Positions 19,275-28,934 of a stretch of DNA of 64,000 bases are shown here, piece by piece. Source of the stretch: Advenella mimigardefordensis DPN7 (GTDB lineage Bacteria; Pseudomonadota; Gammaproteobacteria; Burkholderiales; Burkholderiaceae_B). Position 1 is the first letter of the stretch, and each line of letters starts with the position of its first letter. The notes beneath the pieces were generated by a model. That model had not been told where the DNA came from, searched no databases, and was given only the letters and a program-made list of their open reading frames with translations. The position numbers and the translations under genes were made by a program. Location of the stretch: positions 3,038,001 through 3,102,000 of the forward strand of contig NZ_CP003915.1 of assembly GCF_000521505.1 (NCBI RefSeq). Reading direction: 5' to 3'.

Positions 19275-20431
19275 GCTGTTCTCCGGATCTTACGTACAGG
19301 CACGACTCCGTAGCGCGCGGCGCGGCGCGCCAGGAAAATGAAGCCGGCCAGAATCATGGCAAACAAAAGCCACATAACCAGGGTGACCGTAGCAATCAGC
19401 ACACCGCTCTGCTCGCTGCTGAACGCTTCGGCGTAGGTAATCAGCCCATGTACGAAATACTGCCCATCGCGCAGCGACAGCAGGATCAGCGTGAGCCACA
19501 ATACCAGCCAGCTGGCCGGACCAACCCACACCAGCGCATGCTGCGCCCAGCGCGGCAGTTTGCCAAATTCACTGCGCCGTTTCAAATACCAGCCCCACTG
19601 GAACAACGACACCACCGCAAGCAGCAGTAACAGGCCCAGCACCAGTTTTTGCGCCCACAGCGCAATCGTCGGCAACGGCGTGTCCTGTCGGAACAGCTCG
19701 GCTTGAAACAGCACGCAGCAGACGGCCAGCAGGCCCAGCCCCAGTACCACCAACCCGGCGCCGATCCTGAACCCCAGTTGCTCGGCCGCATTCAGGGGTT
19801 TGGCCAGCGCTTCACTGGCGCTGATTGACACCATCAGCCCGCCCACGCCCAGGCAGGCCAGTGAAATCATGAACGCGATACGATGCCAGGCCTGGGCCTG
19901 CAGGATCAACACACGCCAGTCAATCAGGGTAAGCGGACTGGTGTCGGGTACCAGCCCGGCAGGAAAATGCAGCCAGCTCTGAAAGCAGATCAGCAATGTG
20001 GCAATGATGGTCAGGCCAAGTGCTGCCAGCAGTACAAAAATGCTATGCAACCACGAGGAGAGCGTGCCCTGACGATACAGCATGACGTCGGTCACGAACA
20101 ATTTGATAACGAAAGTGAGTGCTGCAATCAGGACGATCAGCGGACCGCTGACGGGGCCCAGTCGCACCAACAGATTAGGCCATAGCGCGCCGGTCTGGAT
20201 CAGGAGAAAAACCATCCCAAGCAGTGACACAGTGATCGAGAGTGCAAAAATACGCACCCAGAAGCGATACATTTCCATCCAGCGGCCATCGGCAGCCTTG
20301 CGGTGGGTCATCCCTTTGCAAAATAGCAATATCCAGCCCAAAACGACTGTAGACAGTCCGAAAACGGAAAAGAAGGACAGCGAACTGAAAAACTGCAGTT
20401 TTGCCAGCTGTAATGATGAAATATCCCACAT
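19271..20431 (-). CDS. cydA: Cytochrome bd-like subunit I lacking most heme and proton-channel residues
   Basis: Membrane protein of 386 residues (canonical CydA is about 450-520). The N-terminus MWDISSLQLAKLQF matches CydA (MLDivELSRLQF), but the heme-ligand His of canonical helix 1 (E. coli H19) is Phe21. The region equivalent to E99/E107 reads FLLIQTGALW ... VSGPLIVLIAALTF with no Glu. A His resembling the b558 ligand H186 is kept (H183 in QAWHRIAF), while the Met393 region reads LWAQKLVLGLLL with no Met. The GRQPW motif has become DGQYFVHGL before a conserved TYAEAFS. The Q-loop is essentially missing. It is paired with a CydB-like gene, so a complex is likely, but ordinary quinol:O2 chemistry is doubtful. 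Confidence 0.75.
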   Translation of the reverse strand: MWDISSLQLAKLQFFSSLSFFSVFGLSTVVLGWILLFCKGMTHRKAADGRWMEMYRFWVRIFALSITVSLLGMVFLLIQTGALWPNLLVRLGPVSGPLIVLIAALTFVIKLFVTDVMLYRQGTLSSWLHSIFVLLAALGLTIIATLLICFQSWLHFPAGLVPDTSPLTLIDWRVLILQAQAWHRIAFMISLACLGVGGLMVSISASEALAKPLNAAEQLGFRIGAGLVVLGLGLLAVCCVLFQAELFRQDTPLPTIALWAQKLVLGLLLLLAVVSLFQWGWYLKRRSEFGKLPRWAQHALVWVGPASWLVLWLTLILLSLRDGQYFVHGLITYAEAFSSEQSGVLIATVTLVMWLLFAMILAGFIFLARRAARYGVVPVRKIRRTA

Positions 20432-20536
20432 TCTCGATAGCAGTTTAAATTTCTGGGCAGTTGAGCGATTCCCAAGAGTCTAACCGCTGAACATGGCAAA
20501 ATGGTCGATATTATCGATTTACTGAAATTTTAAAAT
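20432..20536. promoter_or_regulatory. Divergent cydA-like/glnS intergenic region with palindrome
   Basis: TCGATA-T-TATCGA (20505-20517) is a perfect 6-1-6 inverted repeat 20 bases upstream of the glnS ATG; a -10-like TATTAT overlaps it. No FNR/ANR box (TTGAT-N4-ATCAA) is present, so oxygen control of the cyd-like pair is not apparent here. Confidence 0.3.
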
Positions 20537-22297
20537 ATGTCCGCTTCAACACCTGAGCTTCCCGCCTCCAATTTTTTGCGAACCATCATTGAGAACGATC
20601 TGAGTAATGATCGCTATCAATCAAAAAAATGGGCTGGCGAGCCCGGACCCGCCTCGGTTTTGCAGAATGCGCCGAAAGATCCTGCCCGTATCCGCACCCG
20701 CTTTCCGCCCGAACCTAACGGTTACCTGCATATTGGTCACGCCAAAAGCATCTGCCTGAATTTCGGCCTCGCACGCGATTACGGTGGTATCTGCCATTTA
20801 CGCTTTGACGACACCAATCCGGAAAAAGAAGAACAGGAATATGTGGACGCCATTGACGACACGCTGGCCTGGCTGGGCTTTACCACCAAAGGTCCCGATG
20901 GCGATGAAAATCGCTATTTCGCCAGTGACTACTTCGGCTACATGTACGCGTTCGCTGAAGCGCTCATCAATGGCGGTTACGCCTATGTCGACGAGCAAAC
21001 ACCCGAACAGATCCGTGAAAACCGCGGTACGCTGACCTCGGCCGGCGTCAATTCGCCCTGGCGCGATCGTTCAGCCGAATCATCGCTGGCGCTGCTGCGT
21101 GAAATGAAAGCAGGCAAGCACCCTGACGGCAGCCTGGCCCTGCGCGCCAAGGTGGACATGGCTTCACCCAATATCAATATGCGGGACCCTGTGCTCTATC
21201 GCATTCGCCATGCAGCGCACCACCGTACAGGCAATGATTGGTGCATCTACCCCATGTACACCTACGCCCATCCGATAGAAGATGCGCTGGAAGGCATTAC
21301 GCACAGCATCTGCACGCTGGAATTTGAAGACCAGCGGCCGTTTTACGACTGGCTGCTGGCGCGGCTGACAGAACTGGGCCAGTTGCGTGACCCGCTGCCC
21401 CGTCAATATGAATTTGCGCGCCTCAACCTCAAGCATGTGGTTACCAGCAAGCGCAAGCTGCTGCAACTGGTGCGCGAAGGCCATGTCACCGGCTGGGACG
21501 ACCCGCGCATGCCCACGCTCGCGGGGCTGCGCCGCCGTGGTTACACCCCTTCGGCCCTCAAGCTGTTCTGCGATCGCCTGGGCGTATCCAAGTCCGACTC
21601 GCGGATTGACTACAGCCTGCTGGAACAGGCACTGCGTGATGACCTGGATCCGATTGCCGAGCGCAGCGTGGCCGTGCTTGATCCAATCAGGCTTATTATC
21701 ACCAATTATCCCGAGGGTCAGACTGAAGACTGCAGTGCACCGCGTAACCCGCACGACGCGCAGGCCGGCCGGCGCCAGTTCCCCTTTTCGCGCGAATTGC
21801 TGATTGAGCGCGACGACTTCCGCGAAGAGCCGCCCAAAAAATATTTCCGCCTGTTCCCTGGTAATACCGTCAGGCTCAAATATGCCTATGTGATTAAATG
21901 CACCGGCTTTGACAAGGATGAGGCTGGCAACATCACACAGGTTTACGCAGAATACCTTCCCGATACCAAGAGCGGCACACCCGGCGCCGACAGCGTCAAG
22001 GTCAAAGGAAATATCACCTGGATCAGTGCGGCGCATGCTGTGCCGGCCACTGTCATGCTCTACGACCGCCTGTTCACCGATCCGTCTCCCGACAGTGGCG
22101 ACAAGGATTTCCTCGACTATCTGAATCCCGACTCGGTGCAACGCGTCAGTGCCTGGCTTGAACCGGGCTTTACCGCCACACCCGGTGCCCGCTGGCAATT
22201 TGAACGCCTGGGTTATTTTGTGGCAGACTCTCAGGACTCCACTCCCGAAACCCCTGTATTGAACCGCTGTGTTACGCTGCGGGATTCATGGTCCTAA
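20537..22297 (+). CDS. glnS: Glutaminyl-tRNA synthetase
   Basis: Class I aminoacyl-tRNA synthetase of 586 residues attaching glutamine to tRNA-Gln. The signature TRFPPEPNGYLHIGHAKS contains the HIGH motif, followed by LRFDDTNPEKE. The KMSKS-equivalent is VVTSKRKLLQLV, and the C-terminal beta-barrel anticodon domain ends ETPVLNRCVTLRDSW. The presence of GlnRS is typical of beta- and gammaproteobacteria. Confidence 0.97.
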   Translation: MSASTPELPASNFLRTIIENDLSNDRYQSKKWAGEPGPASVLQNAPKDPARIRTRFPPEPNGYLHIGHAKSICLNFGLARDYGGICHLRFDDTNPEKEEQEYVDAIDDTLAWLGFTTKGPDGDENRYFASDYFGYMYAFAEALINGGYAYVDEQTPEQIRENRGTLTSAGVNSPWRDRSAESSLALLREMKAGKHPDGSLALRAKVDMASPNINMRDPVLYRIRHAAHHRTGNDWCIYPMYTYAHPIEDALEGITHSICTLEFEDQRPFYDWLLARLTELGQLRDPLPRQYEFARLNLKHVVTSKRKLLQLVREGHVTGWDDPRMPTLAGLRRRGYTPSALKLFCDRLGVSKSDSRIDYSLLEQALRDDLDPIAERSVAVLDPIRLIITNYPEGQTEDCSAPRNPHDAQAGRRQFPFSRELLIERDDFREEPPKKYFRLFPGNTVRLKYAYVIKCTGFDKDEAGNITQVYAEYLPDTKSGTPGADSVKVKGNITWISAAHAVPATVMLYDRLFTDPSPDSGDKDFLDYLNPDSVQRVSAWLEPGFTATPGARWQFERLGYFVADSQDSTPETPVLNRCVTLRDSWS

Positions 22298-22317
22298 TTA
22301 TTAAAGTGAATTGAAAC

Positions 22318-23214
22318 GTGGCTTCCAAATCCTCTTCCTCTGCCCTCGAATTCAAAAGCGCCTCGCTTTTTGTTATCCGGATCGAACTGAAAAGTGCCGA
22401 TACCGCAGCGCTGCAGCAGGCGCTGGAACAGAAAATGGCTGAAGCAGGCAGCCTGTTCGAAAACGAGCCGGTCGTCCTGGACATCAGCGGCCTGACCAGC
22501 GCGCCCGACTGGGCTGAACTGGTGGCGCTGCTGACCAGGCTCAAGCTGCCTGTTATCGGTGTGATGGGTCCCGATGGTGCCCTGATTGACAGCGCCCGCC
22601 AGGCGGGCCTGTCCAAGGTTGACATCTCTACCCTCAATCAGCGCCAGCCGCCAGAGCCCACGCTGCTTACCGAACCGGTAGCTGATGCGGTCAAACTGGC
22701 ACCGGCCGCCCATGTACAAACAGTGGCCACCGCAACGGAAAAAGAGACGCCGCCCGAGCCCAAAGCACCTCCAGCCAATGCGCGGAAAGCGCCGACAGCG
22801 CCACGCACCCCAGCTCGCCCGGCGGAACCGATCATCCGCGAAACCATTCGCGAAGTACCGGTCCCCGTCCCCACCATGGTGCTGGCGCGCCAGCTGCGTT
22901 CCGGTCAGCGCGTCTATGCCCGTAACAGCGACCTGATCGTGATCGGTGTCGTCAGCCGTGGTGCCGAAGTGATTGCCGACGGCAACATCCATGTGTACGG
23001 CCCGCTGCGCGGCAAGGCCATCGCGGGTGCCCGTGGCAATGCCTCGGCGCGGATTTTCACCTCTCATCTGGATGCGGAGCTGCTTGCCATAGCCGGTATC
23101 TATCGCGTCATCGATGCCGATATCGAACCACAGCTGAACAAAAAGCCGGTTATTGTTGAACTGGACAACGAAACGCTCAAATTCATCCCGGGTGACAATA
23201 GCGGTCAGGGATAG
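22318..23214 (+). CDS. minC: Septum site-determining protein MinC
   Basis: Division inhibitor (298 residues) recruited to the membrane by MinD, where it antagonises FtsZ away from midcell. The N-terminal FtsZ-acting domain (LFVIRIELKSADTAALQQAL) is joined to the C-terminal beta-helix (GQRVYARNSDLIVIGVVSRGAEVIADGNIHVYGPLRGKA) by a long Pro/Ala/Glu-rich linker at about 110-185, longer than in E. coli (231 residues). GTG is the start. minD follows 97 bp downstream with its own possible leader. Confidence 0.95.
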   Translation: MASKSSSSALEFKSASLFVIRIELKSADTAALQQALEQKMAEAGSLFENEPVVLDISGLTSAPDWAELVALLTRLKLPVIGVMGPDGALIDSARQAGLSKVDISTLNQRQPPEPTLLTEPVADAVKLAPAAHVQTVATATEKETPPEPKAPPANARKAPTAPRTPARPAEPIIRETIREVPVPVPTMVLARQLRSGQRVYARNSDLIVIGVVSRGAEVIADGNIHVYGPLRGKAIAGARGNASARIFTSHLDAELLAIAGIYRVIDADIEPQLNKKPVIVELDNETLKFIPGDNSGQG

Positions 23215-23311
23215 GACCGCTCCCCCGTAACCTTTTTTAAAAGAAATTCATACCGATATGCGTTAAGATATCGGCACTTACAGCCATACGGATATATAGG
23301 AATAACCTTAC

Positions 23312-24127
23312 ATGACTCGCATCATTGTGGTAACTTCAGGTAAAGGCGGCGTGGGCAAAACCACCACCAGCGCCAGTTTTTCATCCGGTCTAGCCATGCG
23401 TGGCCACAAGACAGCCGTCATCGATTTCGACGTCGGCCTGCGTAACCTTGACCTTATCATGGGATGTGAACGCCGCGTCGTGTACGATTTTGTCAACGTC
23501 ATCCAGGGTGAAGCGACGCTGAATCAGGCGCTGATCAAGGACAAACAGCTGGAAAACCTGTTCATCCTGCCTGCGTCACAAACCCGCGATAAGGATGCAC
23601 TCACACGCGAAGGCGTGGAAAAAGTGCTGAACGACCTCAAGGCAATGGATTTTGAATATATCGTATGTGATTCGCCCGCCGGCATTGAAACCGGCGCACT
23701 CATGGCCGCCTATTTTGCCGACGATGCATTGGTTGTGACCAACCCCGAAGTCTCCTCGGTACGTGACTCTGACCGCATTCTGGGTATCCTGTCTTCCAAG
23801 TCGCGCCGCTCCGAAAAGGGAGAAGAGGCCGTCAAGGAATACCTGGTGCTCACCCGCTACAGTCCGAAACGTGTAGAAGACGGCGAAATGCTGTCCCTGA
23901 AAGATATCGAAGACATCCTGCGCATCAAGCTGATTGGCGTCGTACCCGAATCAGAAGCCGTTTTGCAGGCGTCCAACTCCGGCGTTCCTGCTATTCATCT
24001 GAAAGATTCTGACGTGTCTGAAGCCTATCAGGACATCGTCGCCCGCTACCTGGGTGAAGAAAGACCGTTGCGCTTTACCGACTACAACAAACCGGGCTTC
24101 TTCAAACGACTTTTTGGAGGCAAGTAA
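23312..24127 (+). CDS. minD: Septum site-determining ATPase MinD
   Basis: ParA/MinD-family ATPase (271 residues) that cycles on and off the inner membrane and drives pole-to-pole oscillation with MinE. The deviant Walker A motif [13 protein letters not shown] is at the N-terminus, followed by [16 protein letters not shown] and CDSPAGIE. The C-terminal amphipathic membrane-targeting helix [12 protein letters not shown] is clear. minE starts one base after the stop. Confidence 0.98.
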   Translation: MTRIIVVTSGKGGVGKTTTSASFSSGLAMRGHKTAVIDFDVGLRNLDLIMGCERRVVYDFVNVIQGEATLNQALIKDKQLENLFILPASQTRDKDALTREGVEKVLNDLKAMDFEYIVCDSPAGIETGALMAAYFADDALVVTNPEVSSVRDSDRILGILSSKSRRSEKGEEAVKEYLVLTRYSPKRVEDGEMLSLKDIEDILRIKLIGVVPESEAVLQASNSGVPAIHLKDSDVSEAYQDIVARYLGEERPLRFTDYNKPGFFKRLFGGK

Positions 24128-24128
24128 T

Positions 24129-24413
24129 ATGTCCTTCCTGAGATTTCTTCTTGGTGAAAAAAAGTCATCGGCCAGCGTTGCCAAAGAACGCCTGCAGCTC
24201 ATCATCACGCATGAACGCAATGAAGGCACGGCCAGCGCACCGGATTTTCTTCCTCAACTGCAAAAAGATCTGATCGAAGTCATTTCCAAGTACATCACTA
24301 TCAATCCGGAAGACCTGAAAGTCAATGTAGACAAACATGGCAATCTGGAAGTACTTGAAGTCAAAATCGAAATGCCTCAGGATCCCAAAGACGCGGTCGC
24401 CAAGGTCGGTTAA
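24129..24413 (+). CDS. minE: Cell division topological specificity factor MinE
   Basis: 94-residue partner of MinD that stimulates its ATPase and sets the oscillation. The N-terminus [30 protein letters not shown] carries the membrane-binding and MinD-contact region (key stretch [11 protein letters not shown]), and the C-terminal topological domain contains [10 protein letters not shown]. The ATG at 24129 is chosen because it gives the conserved FLRFLLG start and follows GGAGG-like sequence at the end of minD. Two strong terminators follow. Confidence 0.96.
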   Translation: MSFLRFLLGEKKSSASVAKERLQLIITHERNEGTASAPDFLPQLQKDLIEVISKYITINPEDLKVNVDKHGNLEVLEVKIEMPQDPKDAVAKVG

Positions 24414-24491
24414 GCGGGCTGTGCACGGCCATCACAGTTGAAATAACTCCTGCCAACGCTGCACCGCCGTGCATGCAGTGCATACCAAAAA

Positions 24492-24537
24492 AGAAAGACC
24501 GGATTCCGCCTGATGCAGAAGCCGGTCTTTCTCTTTT
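24492..24537 (+). terminator. Intrinsic terminator after minCDE
   Basis: AGAAAGACCGG (24492-24502) pairs perfectly with CCGGTCTTTCT (24522-24532), followed by CTTTT. It lies 79 bp after the minE stop. Confidence 0.85.
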
Positions 24538-24543
24538 CATGTA

Positions 24544-24570
24544 AAAAGGTCAGCAACGTGCTGACCTTTT
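24544..24570. terminator. Second, bidirectional terminator
   Basis: AAAAGGTCAGCA (24544-24555), loop ACG, then TGCTGACCTTTT (24559-24570): a perfect 12-bp stem with A tract and T tract, able to end minCDE transcription and that of the convergent lipoprotein gene. Confidence 0.85.
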
Positions 24571-24662
24571 CACTTCAATCACCCCTTGTGCTGTGCTTGC
24601 CTGATCAGATCTGTTCATCTGAACCAGGGACTAACGGCAGGCAGCAGGCAGGGACATGGGTT

Positions 24663-24884
24663 TTAGCGACGACGACCACCCACCTGATTACCGATCACAC
24701 CACCAATCGCAGCGCCACCCAATGTACCTAAGGTGCCGCCATCTGTCAGCAACGAGCCGGCTACGCCACCAATAGCGGCACCGCCGACAGTATTTCTGTC
24801 ACGCTGGCTCATACCACCACATCCGGCCAGCGCAATGGCAAGGCTTCCTGCAATAATGCTCTTGGCTACGATATTGGTTTTCAT
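24663..24884 (-). CDS. Glycine-zipper lipoprotein (OsmB/SlyB-like)
   Basis: Small lipoprotein of 73 residues. The signal peptide ends in a lipobox LAGC (Cys22), and a glycine-zipper hairpin follows (GGAAIGGVAGSLL ... LGGAAIGGVIGNQVGG), ending GRRR. Such proteins are outer-membrane lipoproteins of unknown precise role, often stress-induced. An AGGAG-type ribosome site precedes the ATG (ACTCAGGAGTACATAATATG). Confidence 0.85.
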   Translation of the reverse strand: MKTNIVAKSIIAGSLAIALAGCGGMSQRDRNTVGGAAIGGVAGSLLTDGGTLGTLGGAAIGGVIGNQVGGRRR

Positions 24885-24961
24885 ATTATGTACTCCTGAG
24901 TGGGAATGAAGATATCTCGCGTCTTGGCCAAGCGAGTGCTCGACGCGAACGCCTTACTGAC

Positions 24962-24991
24962 ACTATACAATGAAACACTTTCTGCGACCAA
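24962..24991 (-). promoter_or_regulatory. Candidate promoter of the glycine-zipper lipoprotein
   Basis: On the minus strand TTGGTC (24986-24991), an 18-bp spacer, then TATAGT (24962-24967). It would give a leader of about 70 nt. The rest of 24885-25137 shows nothing else recognisable. Confidence 0.35.
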
Positions 24992-25137
24992 CTGCACCCT
25001 GGCCAATTGTTACACAGCTGGTTTATTTCATTCCAAATGATATCAACTGAAATAAGCCGCCATATTTACGTGGACAAAATGCAACGCTGCAGCCGCGTTT
25101 GTTGCACGGCAATATGCGACTGCAGCCAGGCGTTTGT

Positions 25138-26811
25138 TTACTTCAGTGCCTTATAACGAATACGACGGGGTTTTGCCCCCTCTTCGCCCAGTCGTTTTTT
25201 CTTGTCTGCTTCATATTCCTGATAGTTGCCGTCAAAAAAGACAACATTGGAATCGCCTTCAAAAGCCAGAATATGCGTCGCAATACGATCCAGAAACCAG
25301 CGATCATGGCTGATGACCATCACGGCGCCCGCAAACTCCAGCAAAGCATCTTCCAGGGCCCGCAGGGTTTCCACATCCAGATCGTTGGACGGCTCATCAA
25401 GCAGCAGGACATTACCGCCCTTGATCAGCGTATTGGCCATATGCAACCTGCCGCGCTCACCGCCCGACAACTGCCCTACCAGCTTGGTCTGATCCGATCC
25501 CTTGAAGTTGAAGCGGCCCAGGTAGGCGCGCGCAGGGATTTCAAACCGCCCAACGTTGAGCACATCTGATCCCTGAGCGACAAAATCGAACACACTCTTA
25601 TTATCGGCCAGTGTGTCGCGCGATTGATCCACAAATGAGATATTCACGGTCTGGCCGATTTTCACTTCGCCGGAATCGGGCTTTTCCTGACCGGCAATCA
25701 TGCGAAACAGCGTAGACTTACCGGCACCGTTGGGACCGATAATACCGACAATGGCGCCAGGCGGTACCTTGAAACTCAGATCATCAATCAGCAGACGCTC
25801 ACCAAAGGCTTTGCTGACGTTGGCAAACTCAATAACCTCGTTACCCAGGCGCTCGGCAACAGGAATGAAAATTTCCTGAGTCTCGTTGCGTTTCTGATAT
25901 TCATGGGAAGACAGTTCTTCAAAACGGGCGAGACGCGCCTTGGATTTGGCCTGTCTGCCTTTCGGATTCTGGCGTACCCATTCCAGTTCCTTGCGAATCG
26001 TTTTCTGGCGTGCCGTTTCGCTGGCCTCTTCCTGCTCCAGGCGCGCTTCCTTCTGCTCCAGCCAGGAACTGTAATTGCCCTTCCAGGGAATACCGTGACC
26101 ACGGTCAAGCTCAAGAATCCATTCGGCCGCATTGTCCAGGAAATAGCGATCGTGGGTCACGCCCACAACGGTGCCCGGAAATTTCTGCAGGAACTGCTCC
26201 AGCCACTCGACACTTTCCGCATCCAGGTGGTTGGTAGGCTCGTCCAGCAAAAGCATGTCTGGCTTGGAGAGCAACAGGCGGCACAGTGCCACGCGCCGTT
26301 TTTCACCACCCGAGAGCTTGCCGACAATCGCCTCCCATGGTGGCAGGCGTAGCGCGTCGGCCGCGATTTCCATCTGCGTGCCAATATCATCGGCACCGCT
26401 GGATGCGGCGGCAGCAATCACCGCCTCAAGCTCGGCCTGTTCAGCGGCCAGTTTGTCAAAATCAGCATCGGGCTCGGCGTACTCAGCATACACCTCTTCC
26501 AGCCGCTGTCTCGCGGCAAACACCTCACCCAACCCGGCTTCTACCGATTGCCTGACAGTATGCTCCGGATCCAGCTGTGGTTCCTGCGGCAGATACCCGA
26601 TTTTTAAGCCGGGCATTGGCGTGGCTTCACCTTCAATATCCTTGTCAATCCCCGCCATAATTTTCAGCAGTGTGGATTTACCGGATCCGTTCAAACCAAG
26701 AACGCCAATTTTGGCTCCCGGAAAAAATGACAGCGAAATATCGCGCAGAATCTGCCGTTTCGGAGGCACGATTTTGCCGACACGATTCATCGTATAAACG
26801 TACTGGGCCAT
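25138..26811 (-). CDS. ettA: Energy-dependent translational throttle protein EttA (ABC-F)
   Basis: Cytoplasmic ABC-F ATPase of 557 residues that binds the ribosomal E site and gates entry into elongation according to energy state. Two ABC domains are present: Walker [13 protein letters not shown] with signature LSGGEKRRV, and [12 protein letters not shown] with LSGGERGRL, each with [16 protein letters not shown]. They are joined by the charged linker after the arm region ([20 protein letters not shown]). The start [19 protein letters not shown] at 26811 matches EttA; the ORF can be extended 17 codons upstream but without family support. Confidence 0.95.
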   Translation of the reverse strand: MAQYVYTMNRVGKIVPPKRQILRDISLSFFPGAKIGVLGLNGSGKSTLLKIMAGIDKDIEGEATPMPGLKIGYLPQEPQLDPEHTVRQSVEAGLGEVFAARQRLEEVYAEYAEPDADFDKLAAEQAELEAVIAAAASSGADDIGTQMEIAADALRLPPWEAIVGKLSGGEKRRVALCRLLLSKPDMLLLDEPTNHLDAESVEWLEQFLQKFPGTVVGVTHDRYFLDNAAEWILELDRGHGIPWKGNYSSWLEQKEARLEQEEASETARQKTIRKELEWVRQNPKGRQAKSKARLARFEELSSHEYQKRNETQEIFIPVAERLGNEVIEFANVSKAFGERLLIDDLSFKVPPGAIVGIIGPNGAGKSTLFRMIAGQEKPDSGEVKIGQTVNISFVDQSRDTLADNKSVFDFVAQGSDVLNVGRFEIPARAYLGRFNFKGSDQTKLVGQLSGGERGRLHMANTLIKGGNVLLLDEPSNDLDVETLRALEDALLEFAGAVMVISHDRWFLDRIATHILAFEGDSNVVFFDGNYQEYEADKKKRLGEEGAKPRRIRYKALK

Positions 26812-26921
26812 AGTTAATTTTGCTTGCAAAAAATTCAAATAACCATTGTATGAAATAAACATGATGCGTGCCGTGCGAGGACGGCTACAATAACAATAAG
26901 ACCAGCAATCGGACTACTGCC

Positions 26922-27422
26922 ATGAGTTTTGTACCTGAACCCACCTTCACCGACCACGAAATTGCGCTGTTGAAAAAAACGGCAGAGGCGCTTACCGCCT
27001 ATCTGGGCAAACCGGTCATCGCCGAAATCGATACCACCGAAGACGGCCTTGAGTGGATTGCTTTCGGTGTGCCGCTGGATATTGCAGATGAAAACCCCGA
27101 CGATATCGTCACCCTTGAAATGGGCGGCCCCGGCGCCCGGCTGATCAGCGAATCCAGTGATCTCGAAAACCCCGAAGACGAAGTGTATGCCTGCGAATTT
27201 CTTTGGGGCATCCAGATTACCGACATAGAAAATGCACGCTTCGTGCGCATTGACTTTGAAGGCGAAGAAGTGGAATGGGGAGACGATATCGAAGAATTGC
27301 TGCCTTTCGGCATGCGGGAGCCGGAAGCCGGTGAGTTGCTTGAAGCCGAAGAAAACGACGACGATGAAGAGGACGACCCGCCCCCGACATCCCAGGGACC
27401 AGCATCACCCACATTGCATTAA
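26922..27422 (+). CDS. Acidic protein of unknown function
   Basis: A 166-residue, strongly acidic cytoplasmic protein. A globular first part (FTDHEIALLKKTAEALTAYLGKPVIAEI ... YACEFLWGIQITDIENARFVRIDFEGEEVEW) is followed by a Glu/Asp-rich tail (EAEENDDDEEDDPPP). I recognise no family. The ATG at 26922 is preferred to the upstream ATG at 26868, which lies in the divergent ettA promoter region. Confidence 0.75.
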   Translation: MSFVPEPTFTDHEIALLKKTAEALTAYLGKPVIAEIDTTEDGLEWIAFGVPLDIADENPDDIVTLEMGGPGARLISESSDLENPEDEVYACEFLWGIQITDIENARFVRIDFEGEEVEWGDDIEELLPFGMREPEAGELLEAEENDDDEEDDPPPTSQGPASPTLH

Positions 27423-27580
27423 GCAGATTGGCCATACGTGGCGTATCGGCACTGTCGCCGTATGTCACGAATACAGCTTACACAATGAACGCTGCAGAGG
27501 TGGGTTGCTGCATGACAACCCTGAAAGACAGATGGCCGTCCTGCACCGGGCCATCCAGCCCGGGACAACAGGGCTGCCAG

Positions 27581-28513
27581 TCAGGAACGCTTGCGGCGAT
27601 CCTGCATATATTGCACCCATCCGGCCGGATACATCAGCGAGACCAGTATTCTTGACATATTGCCCTGCAACTCCACGGCAGGCGGCAGCGGCTTGCCGGC
27701 GCGCTGCAAGTGCAGCCGGAAGCGCGTATATCGTGCCGCTGCCAGCAAAAATGTGACCGGCTGGTAGCGGAACCAGGGCAGGCAATTAACAACCGTATCA
27801 CGGGCCAGCAGCAAAATGCCCAGCGCATTCTTCTCAGCCGAGACCGCGCCCTCCTTGCTCAGGGAATCTTCACTCTCGTAGTAGGTACGAAATACTTTGT
27901 TGACAAAGCGCGTCAGATACCCATCCCGGGCAATCGCACGCCACACCATGCTCTCGGGAACGAAACCATCGATATCTTCCGGAAACGGATAATGCTTAAG
28001 CACCTCTGTTTGCAGGCAACCGAATTTTTCTCCTGTCACATGACTTTTGAAATACATATCCAGTGACGTCATGTCCATGACGTCCTCGGGATAGCGATCC
28101 CCCACAATCGCACCATCAGGACGCGCGCACAGCCCGGTTACGGCGATATAGCCACTTTTCAGATCATCGGGAATGCCACGCCATACCCCAGCCATTGATT
28201 GCAGCGAATCGGGCAGCAGCGTGTCATCGCTATCGAGGGCCACGATCAGTCGTCCCCAGGCCTCCCTCACACCGGTATTGAAAGCCGTTTTTTTATGTTG
28301 ATTGGTTTGCCAGACGTACCTGATAGGGAACGGTGAATCAACCTGCCAGGTTTCTATTTTATTGCGTGTGTTGTCGGTCGAACCGTCATCGACCACCAGC
28401 CACTCGAAATCCTTAAATTGCTGCTCGCATAACGATTGGTAGACGCGCTCAAGGGTATGAGCGCGATTATAGGTCGGCGTCAACACCGTAAAAAAATAAA
28501 GATTTTGCGTCAT
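27581..28513 (-). CDS. Family 2 glycosyltransferase
   Basis: GT-A-fold inverting glycosyltransferase of 310 residues. The N-terminal signature VLTPTYNRAHTLERVYQSL is followed by the nucleotide-binding VVDDGSTDNTR and the metal-binding VALDSDDTLLPDS. The C-terminal quarter is basic and contains WFRYQPVTFLLAAARYTRFRLHL, possibly membrane-associated. It is a single gene with no polysaccharide neighbours, so the acceptor (LPS, capsule or other glycan) cannot be deduced. Confidence 0.85.
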   Translation of the reverse strand: MTQNLYFFTVLTPTYNRAHTLERVYQSLCEQQFKDFEWLVVDDGSTDNTRNKIETWQVDSPFPIRYVWQTNQHKKTAFNTGVREAWGRLIVALDSDDTLLPDSLQSMAGVWRGIPDDLKSGYIAVTGLCARPDGAIVGDRYPEDVMDMTSLDMYFKSHVTGEKFGCLQTEVLKHYPFPEDIDGFVPESMVWRAIARDGYLTRFVNKVFRTYYESEDSLSKEGAVSAEKNALGILLLARDTVVNCLPWFRYQPVTFLLAAARYTRFRLHLQRAGKPLPPAVELQGNMSRILVSLMYPAGWVQYMQDRRKRS

Positions 28514-28934
28514 GGCTTTACGTATTCAATCCGATCATTATTTTATTTTTGTTGGCCTACGATAGCAGAGAATTTCATAAAAACGATGTACAACATGTAG
28601 CAAAAAGTAAACCCTCGCGCCGGAAAATTAGCCGGAAAGCACGCAGCACACCAGGCGAAACCAACAGCTCTCGCGCCATGGTTTTTAGGGTATGAAAATA
28701 CAAAAGCCTTTTGCAGGCGGCCTGTTTGACTGACACTGATATTGCCATTGTTGGAACGCCATTGTGCCCAACTTTTCCATACCAGTTCAGTTCAGGCGAG
28801 AAAAAAGCCACTTGCGCAAGTGGCTTTTTCGATTTCTTCCGCCAGGCGAAGAATCGCCATCGGATAGTAAAGAGCAACGGGTCGTTATACAGTATAGCTC
28901 GACAGCAATAGACGCCCTTTGCCCGGCGCGCAGA
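28514..28934. other. Gene-poor interval with one strong terminator
   Basis: About 420 bases between the glycosyltransferase start and the small basic protein stop. The only clear element is the terminator at 28802-28829. A 100-codon minus-strand open frame crosses that terminator and is not credible. Confidence 0.5.
28802..28829. terminator. Bidirectional terminator downstream of the small basic protein gene
   Basis: AAAAAGCCACTT-GCGC-AAGTGGCTTTTT: a perfect 12-bp stem with A and T tracts. It sits 106 bp after the stop of the minus-strand 42-residue gene and would end its transcript. Confidence 0.88.

Noticed and set aside
28575..28877. 100-codon minus-strand ORF
   Set aside because: It spans a perfect bidirectional terminator, has no recognisable family, no good ribosome site and unusual composition.
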